Origin: Alisma plantago-aquatica
Taxonomy: Eukaryota > Streptophyta > Magnoliopsida > Alismatales > Alismataceae
DNA: 64,000 nt
Direction: 5' to 3'
NCBI GenBank assembly: GCA_963693085.1
Contig: OY856413.1
Span: 467,402,379-467,466,378 of the forward strand
In this document: positions 47,257 through 59,860 of the stretch, one piece after another
Layout of the letters: the number at the start of each line of letters is the position of its first letter
Position numbering within the stretch: the stretch's first letter is position 1
Made by a program: the position numbers and the translations under genes
The notes under the pieces: generated by a model
The model's database searches: none
Seen by the model: only the letters and a program-made list of their open reading frames with translations
What the model was told of the DNA's origin: nothing

Positions 47257-48190
47257 CTATGTAGTCTTTAACTGTTGTTGTATTACTTTAATCTTCTCAG
47301 TTGTCTGCTGTACAAGATCAGGACCCAAAAGTCGATATTCTCCAGTTTCACACCAACATAAGGGAGATCTACAATGTCTACCATATAAAGCTTCATATGG
47401 TGCCATGTCAATACTATGATGATAGCTATTATTGTAAGCAAATTCTATCAAGCTTAGGTGTAGATCCCAAATTCCTACAAACTGAAGGACACATGCCCTA
47501 AGCAAGTCCTCCAAAGTTTGTATAGTCATTTCAGATTGTCCATCTGTCTGTGGATGAAAGGTTGTACTAAACCTTAACTGTGTACCCAAAGCTTTGTGTA
47601 GTCGTTCCCAAAAATGACTCATGAATTGGGGACCTCTATCAGAAACAATTGTAGCTGGAACCCCGTGCAAACACACTATCTCATCTACATATAACTGTGC
47701 CAGCTTCTCAACAGTGTAGGTTGTTTGGATAGGTAAGAAGTGTGTTGTCTTTGTCAACCTATCAACTATCACCCATATGGAATCATGACCTTTAGCTGTT
47801 CTAGGCAAACCAACCACAAAATCCATGGTCACATGATCCCATTTCCACTGCGGTATAGGCAAAGGTTGCATTGTTCCTACGGGTTTCTGATGTTCAGTTT
47901 TAACCTACTGACACACCGGACATCGTATAACAAACTCAGCTACATCTTTCTTCAATCCAGGCCACCAATACATATCTTTCAAGTTATGATACATCTTGGT
48001 GCTCCCCGGATGCATAGCATACATTGAAGAATGAGATTCTTCCAGAACTAACTTTCTCAAATCATCGGAATTAGGTACTACCATCCTACCATGGTAACAG
48101 ACTACCTGATCCTCTGACTCATGAAAGCCATCCGATTTCTCACTACCATACTCTGATCTAATCTAGAGAACTACAACATCAGCTTGATGT
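47257..48190 (-). pseudogene. Element E integrase, core intact, upstream nonsense
   Basis: The zinc-binding region at about 48030-47890 shows HSSMYAMHPGSTKMYHN and CPVCQ, so the HHCC residues are present, followed by a stop where the family has an amino acid before VK. The catalytic core (47871-47257) has the full D-D-E set: MDFVVGLP, then SDRGPQF, then GQSEMTIQTLEDLL. It continues to AYNNSYHHSIDMAPYEALYGRHCRSPLCW. At about 200 residues the core is full length. The stop and the missing polyprotein make the gene non-functional, but this is the best preserved catalytic domain in the window. Confidence 0.93.
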
Positions 48191-48204
48191 GCTTCTTTAA
48201 TCTG

Positions 48205-48768
48205 CTATCTCAGAGTTGGTTTTATGTGCATCTCAGTTAACAACCCGACTAATAATGATACTTTTAGTTGTACATTGTTTTGCCTCAAGGACATAAACAT
48301 ATCCCTCTTAGAGCACACTAAGGAATTCAACTGTGCTTTATCTAGGGCTGGAGTTGCTGATTTCCTACTTAGTACATCAACCACTACATTGGCCTTCCTT
48401 GGATGATAATTAATTGTACAATCGTAGTCCTTGATTAACTCCATCCAGTGGCGTTGCCTCGTGTTCAGCTCATGTTGTGAGAAGATATACTTTAGGTTCT
48501 TATGATCTGTGAAAATCTAGAATGTATCTCCATAGAGATAATGTCTCCAAATCTTTAAAGCATGGACTACAACAGCTAGCTCTAGATCATGTGTTGGATA
48601 ATTCTCCTCGTGTTTCTTAAGCTGTCAAGAGGCAAAAGAAATCACTTGCTTATCCTGCATCAACACACATCCTAAGCCATTCTTAGATGCATCACAGAAA
48701 ATTATGTACCCTTTCCCTTGCTCAGGTAACACCAGCACAGGTGCACTGGTTAACCTTTCATTCAACAA
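48205..48768 (-). pseudogene. Element E RNase H with nonsense codons
   Basis: Minus-strand reading contains FCDASKNGLGCVLMQ (first Asp), [19 protein letters not shown] (Glu) and [11 protein letters not shown] (Asp), so the visible catalytic residues remain. Stops interrupt it after VISFAS (position of an Arg in the family) and after GDTF (position of Glu or Lys). It ends [31 protein letters not shown], where the family has VVADALSRK. It follows RT directly, as in all gypsy elements. Confidence 0.92.
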
Positions 48769-49890
48769 CTAGAATGATTGTTGACACTTGTCATTCCACA
48801 CGAAAGGAACTTCCTTCCTGGTCAACTTGGTTTGGGGTAAAGCTATAGAACTGAAGTTCTTAATGAACCTCCTGTAATAGCCTGCCAACCCTAGGAAACT
48901 ACGAATTTCTGTTGGTGTTTTCGGCTGTTCCCATTGCAGGACAAATTCTACCTTTTTAGGATCAACACGGATACCTGAAGCAGATATTACATGTCCTAGA
49001 AAAGAAACTTCTGGTAACCAAAACTCACATTTGCTAAACTTAGCATATAACTTATGCTCTCTTAGCAATGTTAGAGCCTGACGAAGGTGTTTCTCATGCT
49101 GTTGAGTATCCCTACTGTAGATCAAGATGTCATCTATGAATAAGACTACACACTGGTCAAGAAAAGGTTGAAAGATTCTATTCATGAGTTCCATGAATGC
49201 AGCTGGTGCATTAGTTAGTCTGAATGACATAACTATGAACTCATAGTGACCATACCTTGTCCTAAAGGCAAACTTAGGTATGTCACCCTCCTTGATACAC
49301 AACTGATGGTATCCCAACCTCAGATCTATCTTAGAAAAGACAGTTGCACCACGCAACTGATCAAACAAGTCATCTATCCTTGGCAAAGGATACTTGTCCT
49401 TTTTAGTTACTTTATTCAACTGTCTCTAATCAATGCATAACCACATCGATCTATCTTTCTTCTTAACAAAAAGAACCAGAGCACCCCAGGGTGAAGTACT
49501 CGGTTGAATAAAGCCTTTCTCAAGAAACTCTTGCAACTATTTCTTAAGCTCTGCCATCTCAGTAGGCACCATCCTATATGGTGTTTGTTCTATAGGTTGC
49601 GTGCCCAGGATTAGAGTAATCTCAAAATCAATCTCTCGGAGTGGAGGTACACCTGGAAGTTCCTCAGAAAACACATCTTTAAATTCCCTAACTATTGGAA
49701 CTTTAGAAGGATGATGGCTCTCCATAGTGGTATCTACCACATGTGCCAGGAATGCAAAACATCCTTCCCTCATCAGCTTCTCAGCTATCATAGCTGATAC
49801 AAGAAAGGTTGGAAGAATCTTTCTATCTCCTTGAAAGATCCATGTGTCACTATCATCTGTGAACACAGCTTGCTTGGATTCACAATCCAA
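48769..49890 (-). pseudogene. Element E reverse transcriptase with two nonsense codons
   Basis: The N-terminal part (49890-49537) includes VFSEELPGVPPLREIDFEI and TPYRMVPTEMAELK. A stop follows LKK, then [19 protein letters not shown], and a second stop replaces the Tyr of CIDYR. From 49419 the frame is open: [26 protein letters not shown], then [11 protein letters not shown] (FGL in the family), FIDDILIYS with both catalytic Asp, KCEFW, and [16 protein letters not shown]. Fixing nothing but the stops would not restore the element, because the protease is also damaged. Confidence 0.94.
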
Positions 49891-49905
49891 GACAACCTTG
49901 TACCT

Positions 49906-50205
49906 TTATAGGGTGTCCATCCCAATAATTATATCAAACCCATGCATCTCAAGTGGTATAAGATCCGCTTGAATGCGATGTTCAAAAAATAAAAGAGTGC
50001 AGGGAGAACACACCTCCCGCAACACTGTAGATTTCATCAAATGAGTTTCTAACTTCAAGCTCTCTACCCTATGACCAACTGTCATATTGCAGTCAAGAAT
50101 CACTCTTCGAGTGATGAAAGAATGTGTAGCACACGGATAAATTAAAATAGATACGACGCAGGATGTAGACATATCATAATAAAATAGTTCCATCTGACCT
50201 GTCAC
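49906..50205 (-). pseudogene. Element E protease, catalytic triad lost
   Basis: The frame contains VVSILIYPCATHSFI where active relatives have VLFDSGATHSFI: D-S-G has become Y-P-C, so the catalytic Asp is absent. Downstream EHRIQADLIPLEMHGFDIIIGMDTL matches the conserved end (FDVILGMDWL). Length is about 100 residues, normal for the domain. It lies between the zinc knuckle of gag and RT. Confidence 0.88.
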
Positions 50206-50638
50206 AACCCGAGGGTTGACTACTGCATCAGGCTAATTCATCGCATAGAATCTCGCCATCGCCTGCGGTTGACTTGGTGCTTGATTACTGGGTGCCGATG
50301 ATCCAGCTTGGGACACTTTTCCACATCCTCTAGCGCCACTTGGAAACTGTCACCTTTGAGAGCCTTGCTGACTCTGCCTCTGGGGTTGAGTCACACTTGC
50401 CTCTCTGGCTCGACAATCCTTCATCAGATGCCCCATCTTTCCACATATAAAACAACCTCTGTTCCCTGGCTGTGGTCTGGATGGTCCTATTACCGACACT
50501 GATGCTGAGCTGTGGGCTCCTTCTGGTGGTAAACTATGACCTCTACCCCTATTTGACGTCCATTGCGTATGGGTATTGAACCTTGGTGGTGCTGTTGGTG
50601 CAGAAAACCTCAGTTTCTTAAAACTGTTGGACCCTTGT
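50206..50638 (-). pseudogene. gag: Element E gag, C-terminal part with zinc knuckle
   Basis: The frame read from the insertion junction contains the complete CCHC knuckle CFICGKMGHLMKDC at about 50460-50415, preceded by a Pro/Ser/Arg-rich linker typical of gypsy Gags. Gag binds and packages element RNA. The upstream part continues at 56803 beyond the solo LTR. The frame at 50688-50639 belongs to the solo LTR and not to gag. A break follows the knuckle before the protease. Confidence 0.9.
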
Positions 50639-52872
50639 TGTAACGACCGTCTCGTGAAAACAAGATTAACTAATGCAGAAGTGTTCATTAAGTAGCGGAT
50701 TACAAAAAATCACTAAAAATTAAAACCTTTTTATCAAAAGGTCCATCAAGTAAAAACTTTCTCACATAGAACAAAAGTAACACAATTACATTCTTGTTCA
50801 CAGGTACATATTCTGTATCATCTCCTTTTGAGAATTACAAGCATTAATTATCCTGTCAAGCTAAACACAGACAGTTTAAAATCTTGAGGCATTGAGCCAA
50901 AATCTCGAAAGCACTAACTACTACTCCGAGGACCTAAGAGTACAAAGACGACACATAGGACTTTATCTACATCTATACAAGGTACAACATCCAGTGTCTC
51001 CACCTGCGACTTCACTATTGTCCCTGCTGCTGTCCTTCACCTACTGAAGGGTTCCTGCCTCCTCGTCCGCGTCCGCCTAAAAATTTGGTTCCCACAGGGG
51101 TGAGACAATTGTAAATTGCCCCAGCGAGAGATATAACTCTCCGCTAGTAACATTATTATTGCAGCTTAAGAAGATAAATATGCACGTAGGAATTATATTT
51201 GTTTGGTAGAAGATATTTTCATGTCTAACAGATTAGAACATTATTCTTATCAAAAGTATTATAGCTATAATTTGATAGAACAACATGTTACTTATCCTTT
51301 AAAGAATATGAAGAACATGTATAACATTTATTCACTAAAGAATCATTACCACATCATTTACTCTCTTCATGCTTAGATCATATATCTAATGCCTGGCATT
51401 GTTATTGGGGAGTCATGGCCTGTAGCCATACTCTTTTCACACAGTGTTGGGATCTTAGTCCCTCATCTCATCAAGTACATTTCCACTTCTTAACAAGTTC
51501 ATTATCATGATTATAGAATCTGGGTATTTAAACCCTTATCTCATCATAGAACACTTGTTACCACTTATTAGATAACTTCATACCTTCAGGTCATCTGACC
51601 AAGGACATTATAAATCTTGCTACACAAAGTATTGCACATAGTACAAAAAGTTCAATTATTCTTACCACACAAAGCATATGAAGCTTATAAGGCCTATAAA
51701 ACATTTTCAGTATACAGAACATCATAGCTCATACCTGGCTATGCTCATCATCTCAACATACCTGCATGATCAGTGATCATGATGCCATTACATATCAGTA
51801 CTATGCAATACAAGGGTTATCTTATTACATTCATAACCCATTAGTATGTATTTGAGCTTCACATAGGATTACTCTGTGTTGGAACTTCACATAGCATCAC
51901 TTTGTATTAGGGTTTCACATATAAGTACCTTGTATTAGGTTTTCACATAGCATTACCCTGTATTAGGGTTTCATATAGCATTACCCTATATTAGGATTCA
52001 CATAGCAAGGAATCAATATGGATAACATAAGTATTCAATCATACTTATTTATTCTCATCATTCATCATTGAATGAATTATCAACACACATCATGAGTTTC
52101 TCTCTCATCTTTATCAGAATATGATCACATCATAGTTTATAGGTTTGAACTAACCCTTTCATAAGGCATGTTAGCCTACATTCAATAGAGTGCATTACAT
52201 TACAATGTAACCATTGAAATGACACATCTCATGTGTCATTCATCCAATTATCCTGGACTTAGAACTCATCAAGGTATACTAGCATTGAGGTGTTGGATGT
52301 GATATCTATCATATCATGATATATCACTTCCCTCAACACCTTATCTTACTTGAGTTTATACACTTAGCTTGTATTAGGGTATTCCCCATCCTAATACTTT
52401 ATGCACCAGTTCATCACATTTATCATGTAAAGTATTGGTCATTAGTCACTCACTTAGAATATGTAACCATTGCCAATGATATAGACTCACCCTTTTAGTC
52501 AGGGACTATTAGTATAAGGATACCCTTTATCAACCTCTCTAGGTGTTACATTTGCCATAACATTAATCACTATTCCACTATTAGGAATGGCATTATCCAT
52601 ACTTATAGTTTGAGGATTCACATAGCATATTCCATCCATCTGTGGATTTCACATAGTATTACTCTTCAATAGAGTTTCATATAATCATCCTTCTATATCA
52701 GGGTTGCACCTAGTATTATGTGAATTTAGGATTTCACAACACATCACCCAGTGATAGAACTTCACATAGAATTAGTAGCACAACCCTATATTAGGGTTTC
52801 ATATCACATTGCCCATAATTAGGGTTTATTAATCATTCCCAATTAGAGTTTCTCATGAAATCACCCTCAATT

Positions 52873-52984
52873 AGGGTTTCACATGGATACACCCTCAACT
52901 AGGGTTTCACATGGATACACTCTCAACTAGGGATTCACTTGGATACACCCTCAACTAGGGATTCACTTGGATACACCCTCAACT
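52873..52984. repeat. 28-bp tandem array in the solo LTR
   Basis: Four head-to-tail units start at exactly 52873, 52901, 52929 and 52957, each of the form AGGG(T/A)TTCACxTGGATACA followed by CCCTCAACT. A partial fifth unit starts at 52985. It is the most regular part of the TAGGGTTT-rich zone. Confidence 0.92.
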
Positions 52985-53389
52985 AGGGTTTACTATACAT
53001 CCTGAATAGTAATTTCATATGTAGACAACCTCTTATTAGGGTTATACATGGACTCAGCCTCAATTAGGGTTTTCATCATGTATTGGATCCATGCATTTGT
53101 TATGAATTATTTATTAGTACCATTAAGGGTATCTCTCACCTAATTACATTAGGTTTCCAAAAAGGTTTGATCAATTAGACCTTCAATAACATGAGGTATC
53201 CAAATAGATTGATCAATGGAACCTTCAATTGCACTAGGTATCCATTTGGATTAGTCAATTGAGGCTTTAATTTCATTGGGTACTCAATTGGATCAATCCA
53301 TTATTCCTTCAATTACATTAGGTACTCAATTGGATTAACCAATTGATCCTTCAATTGCATTAGGCATCCAATTGAATTAACCGAATTGA

Positions 53390-55400
53390 TCCACAAACAG
53401 TTTGAAACCGTTTAAGCAAAAAGCTTTGAAACCGCATGGACTTGAAACCGCATGGGTCTCAAACGATTTGAGACCGTTTGGTCTCAAACGGTCTTGAGAC
53501 CGTTTGGTCCCAAACGGTCTTAAGACCGTTTGGTCCAAACCTCTCAAAACCGCATGAACCAAAATGTCAATCAAGACTTCAACAACACTCAATTCCAATC
53601 AATGGAACTTCAATCAATTGGATCATCAATTCAATCATCAATTGAAACATGAACTCACCCCTCAATTGGGACTTCAATTAGGGTCTGATTTCAATGGGAT
53701 TAGGGTTTATAATCACCAATTAGAGCTTTGAAGTTGATCATCAATCAAACTACTAATTGTGTTTCAATTGATTGCATTGGACCTTCAACCATTGAATTCA
53801 TGGAACCAATCATCAATGGGACCTATGCTCATACTTCAATTGAGTTTAATAGGTCAACCTTCAACTGACTTGACCCTCAATTGACCCTCAACTGATTATC
53901 AAATAGGGTTTGCATCAATTGAATTAGGGTTTGGAATCGATGATCCTCCAATACTAATCAATTTAAGACTAGTCACTTTGAAACCATTGAACCATCATCC
54001 AAATTGGGTATGTCCTGACCCCAAACGGTCTTGTGGTCGTTTGGATGACCTCCAAACGGTCTTGAGACCGTTTTCCCATGTCCACATCATAATCCAAGTC
54101 AACCAATCAAAGTTTGGATCATTGGGATGATCACCAAATCAACATTTGATTGCAAATCAACTTGGTACCTTTAGACCTTCAAACACCTAACCATACTCAA
54201 CCCTAGACCTCCAAACGGTCTTGGGTGACCACCAAACGGTTTGGAAACCGTTTGGATGAGCCCCAAACGGTTTTGAATCCGTTTGGCTCATCCAACCTTT
54301 GGATTCTAGTGAAATTTCATCAAGGATTGGTCTATCGAGTTGATCAACAAATCAACACTTAATTGCAATATGATTTGGTACCTTTGGACCTTCAATTGGT
54401 CAAATATACTTAACCCCAGACTCCAAACGTTCTTGGGTGATCCCCAAACGGTCTTGAAACCGTTTGGGTGATTCCCAAATGGTTTTGAAACCGTTTGGGC
54501 CAATCAACCCAAAACATCATCTCAATCACTTGCAAAATCAGCACTTAGCCGATTAGGGTTCATACCACATCTTTGGATCTTCAAACACATATACATACTT
54601 GACCCTAGACCTCCAAACGGTCTTGGGTGACCCCCAAACGGTTTTGAGACCGTTTGGGTGATCCCCAAATGGTTTTGAAACCTTTTGGGCTAATCAACCC
54701 AAAACCTCAAATTAACTCATTGGAATTTCAGCACTAATTTCAATTAGGGTTTTCCCAAATGATTAGCCTTCAACTCATGATTCATTGGGAATTAACCCCT
54801 CAAATTTGGTGAGTCATTAACCAACATAATTAGGAACAGTAATATCAAACGGTCAACCCTTGGACAACGCACTCAAATGGTTTTGAAACCGTTTGCCCAA
54901 AAAGGTCAAGCTAATCAGGTTGAAAATCAGCACTTAATCCAATTAGGTTTACCTAATTGATTTTCCTTCAACTCACGATTCCTTGGGAGTTAACCCATCC
55001 AATTTGGTGAGTCATTAACCAACATCATTAGGAACAGTAATCGCAAACGGTCAACCCTTGGTCAACGCACTCAAATGGTTTTTAAACCGTTTTCCCAAAA
55101 AGGTCAAGCTAATCAGGTTGAAAATCAGCACTTAATCCAATTAGGTTTACCTAATTGATTAGCCTTTAACTCACGATTCTTTTGGAGTTAATCCCTCAAA
55201 TTTGGAGGGTTATCAACCAACATAATTATGAACAGGAATCCCAAACGTTCAACCCTTGGTCAACCATATCAAACGGTTTTCAAACCATTTTCTCCCAAAC
55301 GATTTGCAAATCGTTTGGTCACCAAACAGTTTGGTGAAACCGTTTGGTCACCAAATGGTTTGGTGAAACCGTTTGGTCCAAACAAACTTTGAAACCGTTT
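53390..55400. repeat. AAACGGT/ACCGTTT palindrome array, solo LTR
   Basis: More than a dozen near-palindromes. The one at 53510-53533 is a perfect 24-bp palindrome (CCAAACGGTCTT and its complement). At 53459-53533 three units are packed head to tail. Elsewhere they alternate with 60-200 bp of sequence rich in CAATTGA and ATTAGGG words. Confidence 0.88.
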
Positions 55401-55902
55401 GCCCAAGATATTTGGGGAGGTGTGTGCTTATGATGATGTCATAATCATCAAGCTACAAACTCACGAAATCTACTGTGATTTCCATGGAAATTGCATCAAT
55501 CAACCAAAGTTAATTTCGGAAATGTAGAAATGTTCACCAATTGATAAAGAATTGATTGCAATAATAAGATTAAGGGTTCAAGTTATAAAACCCGCCTCCA
55601 ATTGAGCTCCAAATCTCCAAGATCACGGAAACAATGGTGAATGAAGCTCCCTTCACTATTCCAAGGGTCATCCTCAAGCTTTGAGTGAAAAGAATTGGTT
55701 AGGATTAAAGAGGAGATCGAAATAGGAAGGAATCCATAATTTATTTTCGATTTCCACCATGGAATCAAGGAGAAATGAATCAAGAACCTTACCAACAGGT
55801 TAGGAGTCGTCCTCCTGCTCCTCCCTAGCTCCTTGGTCGGTTTTGCAAGCAAGGGGAAGAAAGAAATCCGAAAAGGCCTTGGTTTGGGCTTGGAAATGGC
55901 AC

Positions 55903-55910
55903 TTTTATAA
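55903..55910 (-). promoter_or_regulatory. TATA box of the solo LTR
   Basis: The minus strand reads TTATAAAAGTGCC. The equivalent site in the two E LTRs has drifted to TTATACATATCC. Confidence 0.55.
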
Positions 55911-56802
55911 GGAAATTGATGAGAGAGAAAAAATGCTTTATAAAAATCCAATTAATCCCAAAAATGTGGCCGCCTCTTCCCCCTTATATTCCTTAGGGAC
56001 GAGGCTATCTTGTTTTCCTCTTATTCCTCTCAATTGTCCATGATTTAAAGAAAAGAAAATCAAGCACCTCAAATCATATTATATTAATATCCATATGTGA
56101 GTGGGTATTTCTTTTTCTTATAAAATTGTGTGTGAGTTATCCACTCCCTTGGATATTTTCGTGGTCCTTTCAAGGCTCAAGGATATCCACACACATCTGA
56201 TTTCAACCATTTTAATTTTGGTTGAAGGCCCTTTAATTAATACATTTATTTTTTCCCTAAATCGAATTAGGGTTTCAATTAGGCATTAATCTTGATTATT
56301 TTAATATCAAGATTTCTCTCTCCTCCAACTTAATTTAAATGAGATGCCCCTCTCATTTTCTTTGCTCTACATGATGCCAAGAAACATTAAGGACCTTATT
56401 GAAGTGGTAATTTGCATATCAAACCCTAGGTTTTGGGTAAATTGCACTTTACACCAAAACTAGGTTTTAATGCACAACCTTGCTTTATCAACTCTTCCTT
56501 GGTATTCAGGCTTCCATAAGCCATACCTCAGCATCATTTTCACTCTCATGATGCTTCAACACATGAGGAACATATTGTCATGCACAAATTGCACTTAAAC
56601 CCCTCAACTTGGGTAATTTGCACTTTAGTCCAAAACAAACAAAACATTGCTTCAACATTGTTCAAACAGGACCAAAATTGAAACATAAGTTTCTCATGGG
56701 CCCTAATTACTTTTCCCAAGATAAGATTAAGCATCTACTCAACCTTATTAGACAAAACATCTAAGGTTAATTCATAACCCAGGTCAGGGATGTTACACTT
56801 GT

Positions 56803-57686
56803 CCATGAAACTGGGGATACACTTTCTTACTCTTAGTCTATCACTTCTCAGCCACTGACCTCTCTATCCGTCTAACATACTCCACAAAAGTAGAAAACCT
56901 CTCCCTGTTCTCCAGAGCAGACACATGAGTGGTCAAATCAGCATTCAACCCCTTCTCGAAATGCCAAATCCTCTCTTTATCAGTAGCTGTCATATGCGGA
57001 CAAAACCGCAAAAGCTCCATGAACTTAGCCTCATACTCACTGATATTCATTGGTCCTTGCCTTAACCTTTCAAACTGAGAGATCTTCTCATCTAGGAACA
57101 TCTTAGGAAAGTATCTATTGACGAATTCTCATCAGAATACTTCCCATTCGATCTCCACACCTAGACTCTGGTCCTCTTCAATGGTCCACCAATGACCAAC
57201 ACTACCCTTAAGAAGGTACACCGCATGTTGAACCTTCTCCGCTTCTGGGATGTTAAGGATTCTAAAGGCCTTTTCCAGTTCAGTCAGCCACATGTCAGCA
57301 TATGCTGGGTCAGCTGTTCCAACATACTCTGCGGCTCCAACCCAGCGAAGTCATTCAAATGTCTTGCCGACTCCCTATCCTTCATGGTGGGTAGGTTCCC
57401 TAAGTGTAGGTAATGGCATCCTATCTGTCATATGAGTCATGGCTGCCATAAACTGCCCAAACATGGCTTGGAAGGCTGGGTTCCCCATATCAGCTTGATT
57501 GAACTCGGGTTGTTCACGTGCAGGCTCCTCCCTATCTTGGTCTCTTGCACCTCCTCCTGGTGCAACAATGCTGCTCTCGGCAGCATGTTCATCGTGTGAT
57601 CCAGACATCTTTAGTTTTTCTTCTCCTCCTATATGAGTAGAAGACACTATCAGATAAGCTGGAAGACAGTAGAACAGACTCAACAA
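56803..57686 (-). pseudogene. gag: Element E gag, N-terminal part
   Basis: The first frame (57686-57375) contains an acidic and Gln-rich start (DQDREEPAREQPEFNQADMG) and FQAMFGQFMAAMTHMTDRM. Past a frame break, AFRILNIPEAEKVQHAVYLL and GSVGHWWTIEED are readable at about 57270-57170, matching the core of Retrotrans_gag. The piece at 57101-56841 has FERLRQGPMNISEYEAKFMEL and MTATDKERIWHFEKGLNADL. It runs via stops at about 56840 to the solo LTR junction, after which the zinc-knuckle half follows at 50638. It is split and non-functional. Confidence 0.9.
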
Positions 57687-57726
57687 CCTTAATCCTATGT
57701 CTCTGTAGACTCAGTGAACCTAGATT

Positions 57727-57736
57727 TCTGATACCA
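57727..57736 (-). other. Primer binding site of element E
   Basis: The minus strand reads TGGTATCAGA, complementary to initiator tRNA-Met, six bases inside the 5' LTR edge. Confidence 0.88.
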
Positions 57737-59860
57737 CTAAATTGTGACGTCTGTTGCCAAACATCGATTAAGATTAATGCGGAAGTGGTCATTAACAGTG
57801 GAATTACTGAAAATCACTAAAAATTAAAACTTTTTACAAAGAGATCCACAAACTGAAAAACTCTTTCATAAAGAACCAAAGTAATTTATTTACATTCCGG
57901 TTCATCAGTGCATCTCTTGTACTATTCCTTCTCGAGAGTTACAAGCATTAACTGCCCTATTAAACTGTACATAGGCAATATAAAAATCTCGAGGCATCAA
58001 GCCAAAATATCAGATCTATATTAAACTATCTACTGACTCCTAAGACTTGAGAGTACATAGATGACACATAGGACTCTCTATTTACAGGACTTGTTAGCCA
58101 GTGTTTCCACCTGAGAAATCACTGTTTTCCTTGATGTTGCTGCTGCTGTTCTTCACCCGTTGTAGAGTTTCTACCTCTTCTTCGGCGTCTACCTAAAAAG
58201 TTGGATCTCACGGGGGTGAGACAATTGAAAATTGCCCCAGCGAGAGATATAACTCTCCGCCAGAAACATTATTATTGCAGATATTAGAATAAAACTAAGC
58301 AGAAGGATTATAAATATTCAACAACAGCTAAGTCAATGTATAAATAGATTAGAGTAGTATTCTCTATTCAAGTACTTTCAGTTATATCCTGATAAAGCAA
58401 CATGTCATTTATTCAATAAGGAATATGAAGAACATGTATAACATTTATCCAATTAATACACACTAAACAATGTATCATCAACCATTTATTTTCGTATTTC
58501 AACCCTAAGAAAATACACTACACGACTGATTACATTTTACAAACATACTTAATGCCCTAAGGAGATGAGGTATACCACTCATACTCCAACTGACCATTGC
58601 GAAATCGAAATCGGTACCATACATAGGTCAATAGAAGAGCTGGAATCCCATGACCTCATCTTCCTCAGTCAGTGTGAGGACCAAATGTAGGACATCTTGT
58701 GTCTCTGTTAAATAGCTTTCTAGGGTATACTGGCAACTTCGCTATTAGAGTTACAATGGCATGTTGTACTCTCTTCGCAATCGAGAGATAGTATATTTAT
58801 CTCACATCGATCCGGCATTAACATCATCGGGAGATTAGTGATACATCCATCCCGACATTTATAATGAAGGATTGAGAGATTAATGATTACCTCACATCAA
58901 TTCCTCCGTTAGGACGTAAGGATATTTGCGACCATAACCCCAACATACTCAAAAGTATGCCCTCCAGGAGTTCCCGTAGGAAAACCTATTTCACCATCAC
59001 CAAACTACTGACGATGATGGATATATGGTCAGGGCTCTACATGATACCATTTCACTTGATTAATTAAGTACATTACAATATTCTTTTAGCATCAAACATG
59101 TTTTCAAACATGAAACATTATAACAAAATGCTACAAAGAATGAGTACTATTTCTATCAAGTTCTTTTCAAAGATTTATTAAACATTGGGATCTCAATCCC
59201 TTATCACATCAGAGGTATTCTCATCCCTTATCATCTCATCATCATGATTATGAAATATGGGTGTTCAAACCCTTGGATCATCAAAACACTTGTTATCACT
59301 CTATCAGGTAACTTAATACCTTCAGGTCAACTGACCAATGTAAACATAATAATTGCAATGTAGGTATTTCACATGGCTCTTAAAGCCCATTAGTATCCCT
59401 TGTTACCTTTCACTAGGCAACACAACATAACATGGCTCACAAGGCCCATAAAGCAATTTCAATAGTAAAGCATCATAGCTCATACCTAGCTATGTCCAAC
59501 ATCTCATGAAACCTGCATAATTAGTGCACATGATAACAATTATATCAATTACATATCAGCACTATGCATTGTAAGAGTAGCATCACTATTTCCTCATTTG
59601 AGTTAGGATTCCCCAATTTATGTCAATTGGGAATACTTTATCTCATTACCCAGGTTTGGGTTATGATTTATCATCATATTGCCCAAGATTAGGGTTTCAT
59701 ACATTATAACCCAAGATTAGGGTTCCACATATCTTTATCCTATATTAGTGTAGGATTTCATATCAAAGTGTCACATACCAGTTCATAGCATTAACTTGAA
59801 TTAGGTTTTACATCACATTATTATAATTTCATTTTGACATCACCCTTGTCTAGGGTTCCA

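Larger units (their letters stand above)
50639..56797 (-). mobile_element. Solo LTR of the E family inside the gag of E
   Basis: A 6159-bp LTR running TGTAACGACC to GGGATGTTACA, with a perfect CTTGT duplication (50634-50638 and 56798-56802) and no internal region. It aligns with both LTRs of E over most of its length but is clearly more diverged from them than they are from each other. The orientation is minus, the same as the host. A TATA box (TTATAAAA, minus) is at 55903-55910. Removing it with one CTTGT joins the two gag halves in codon register. Confidence 0.95.

Noticed and set aside
52873..52984. CRISPR-like direct repeats
   Set aside because: The units are head to tail without spacers and lie in a plant LTR.
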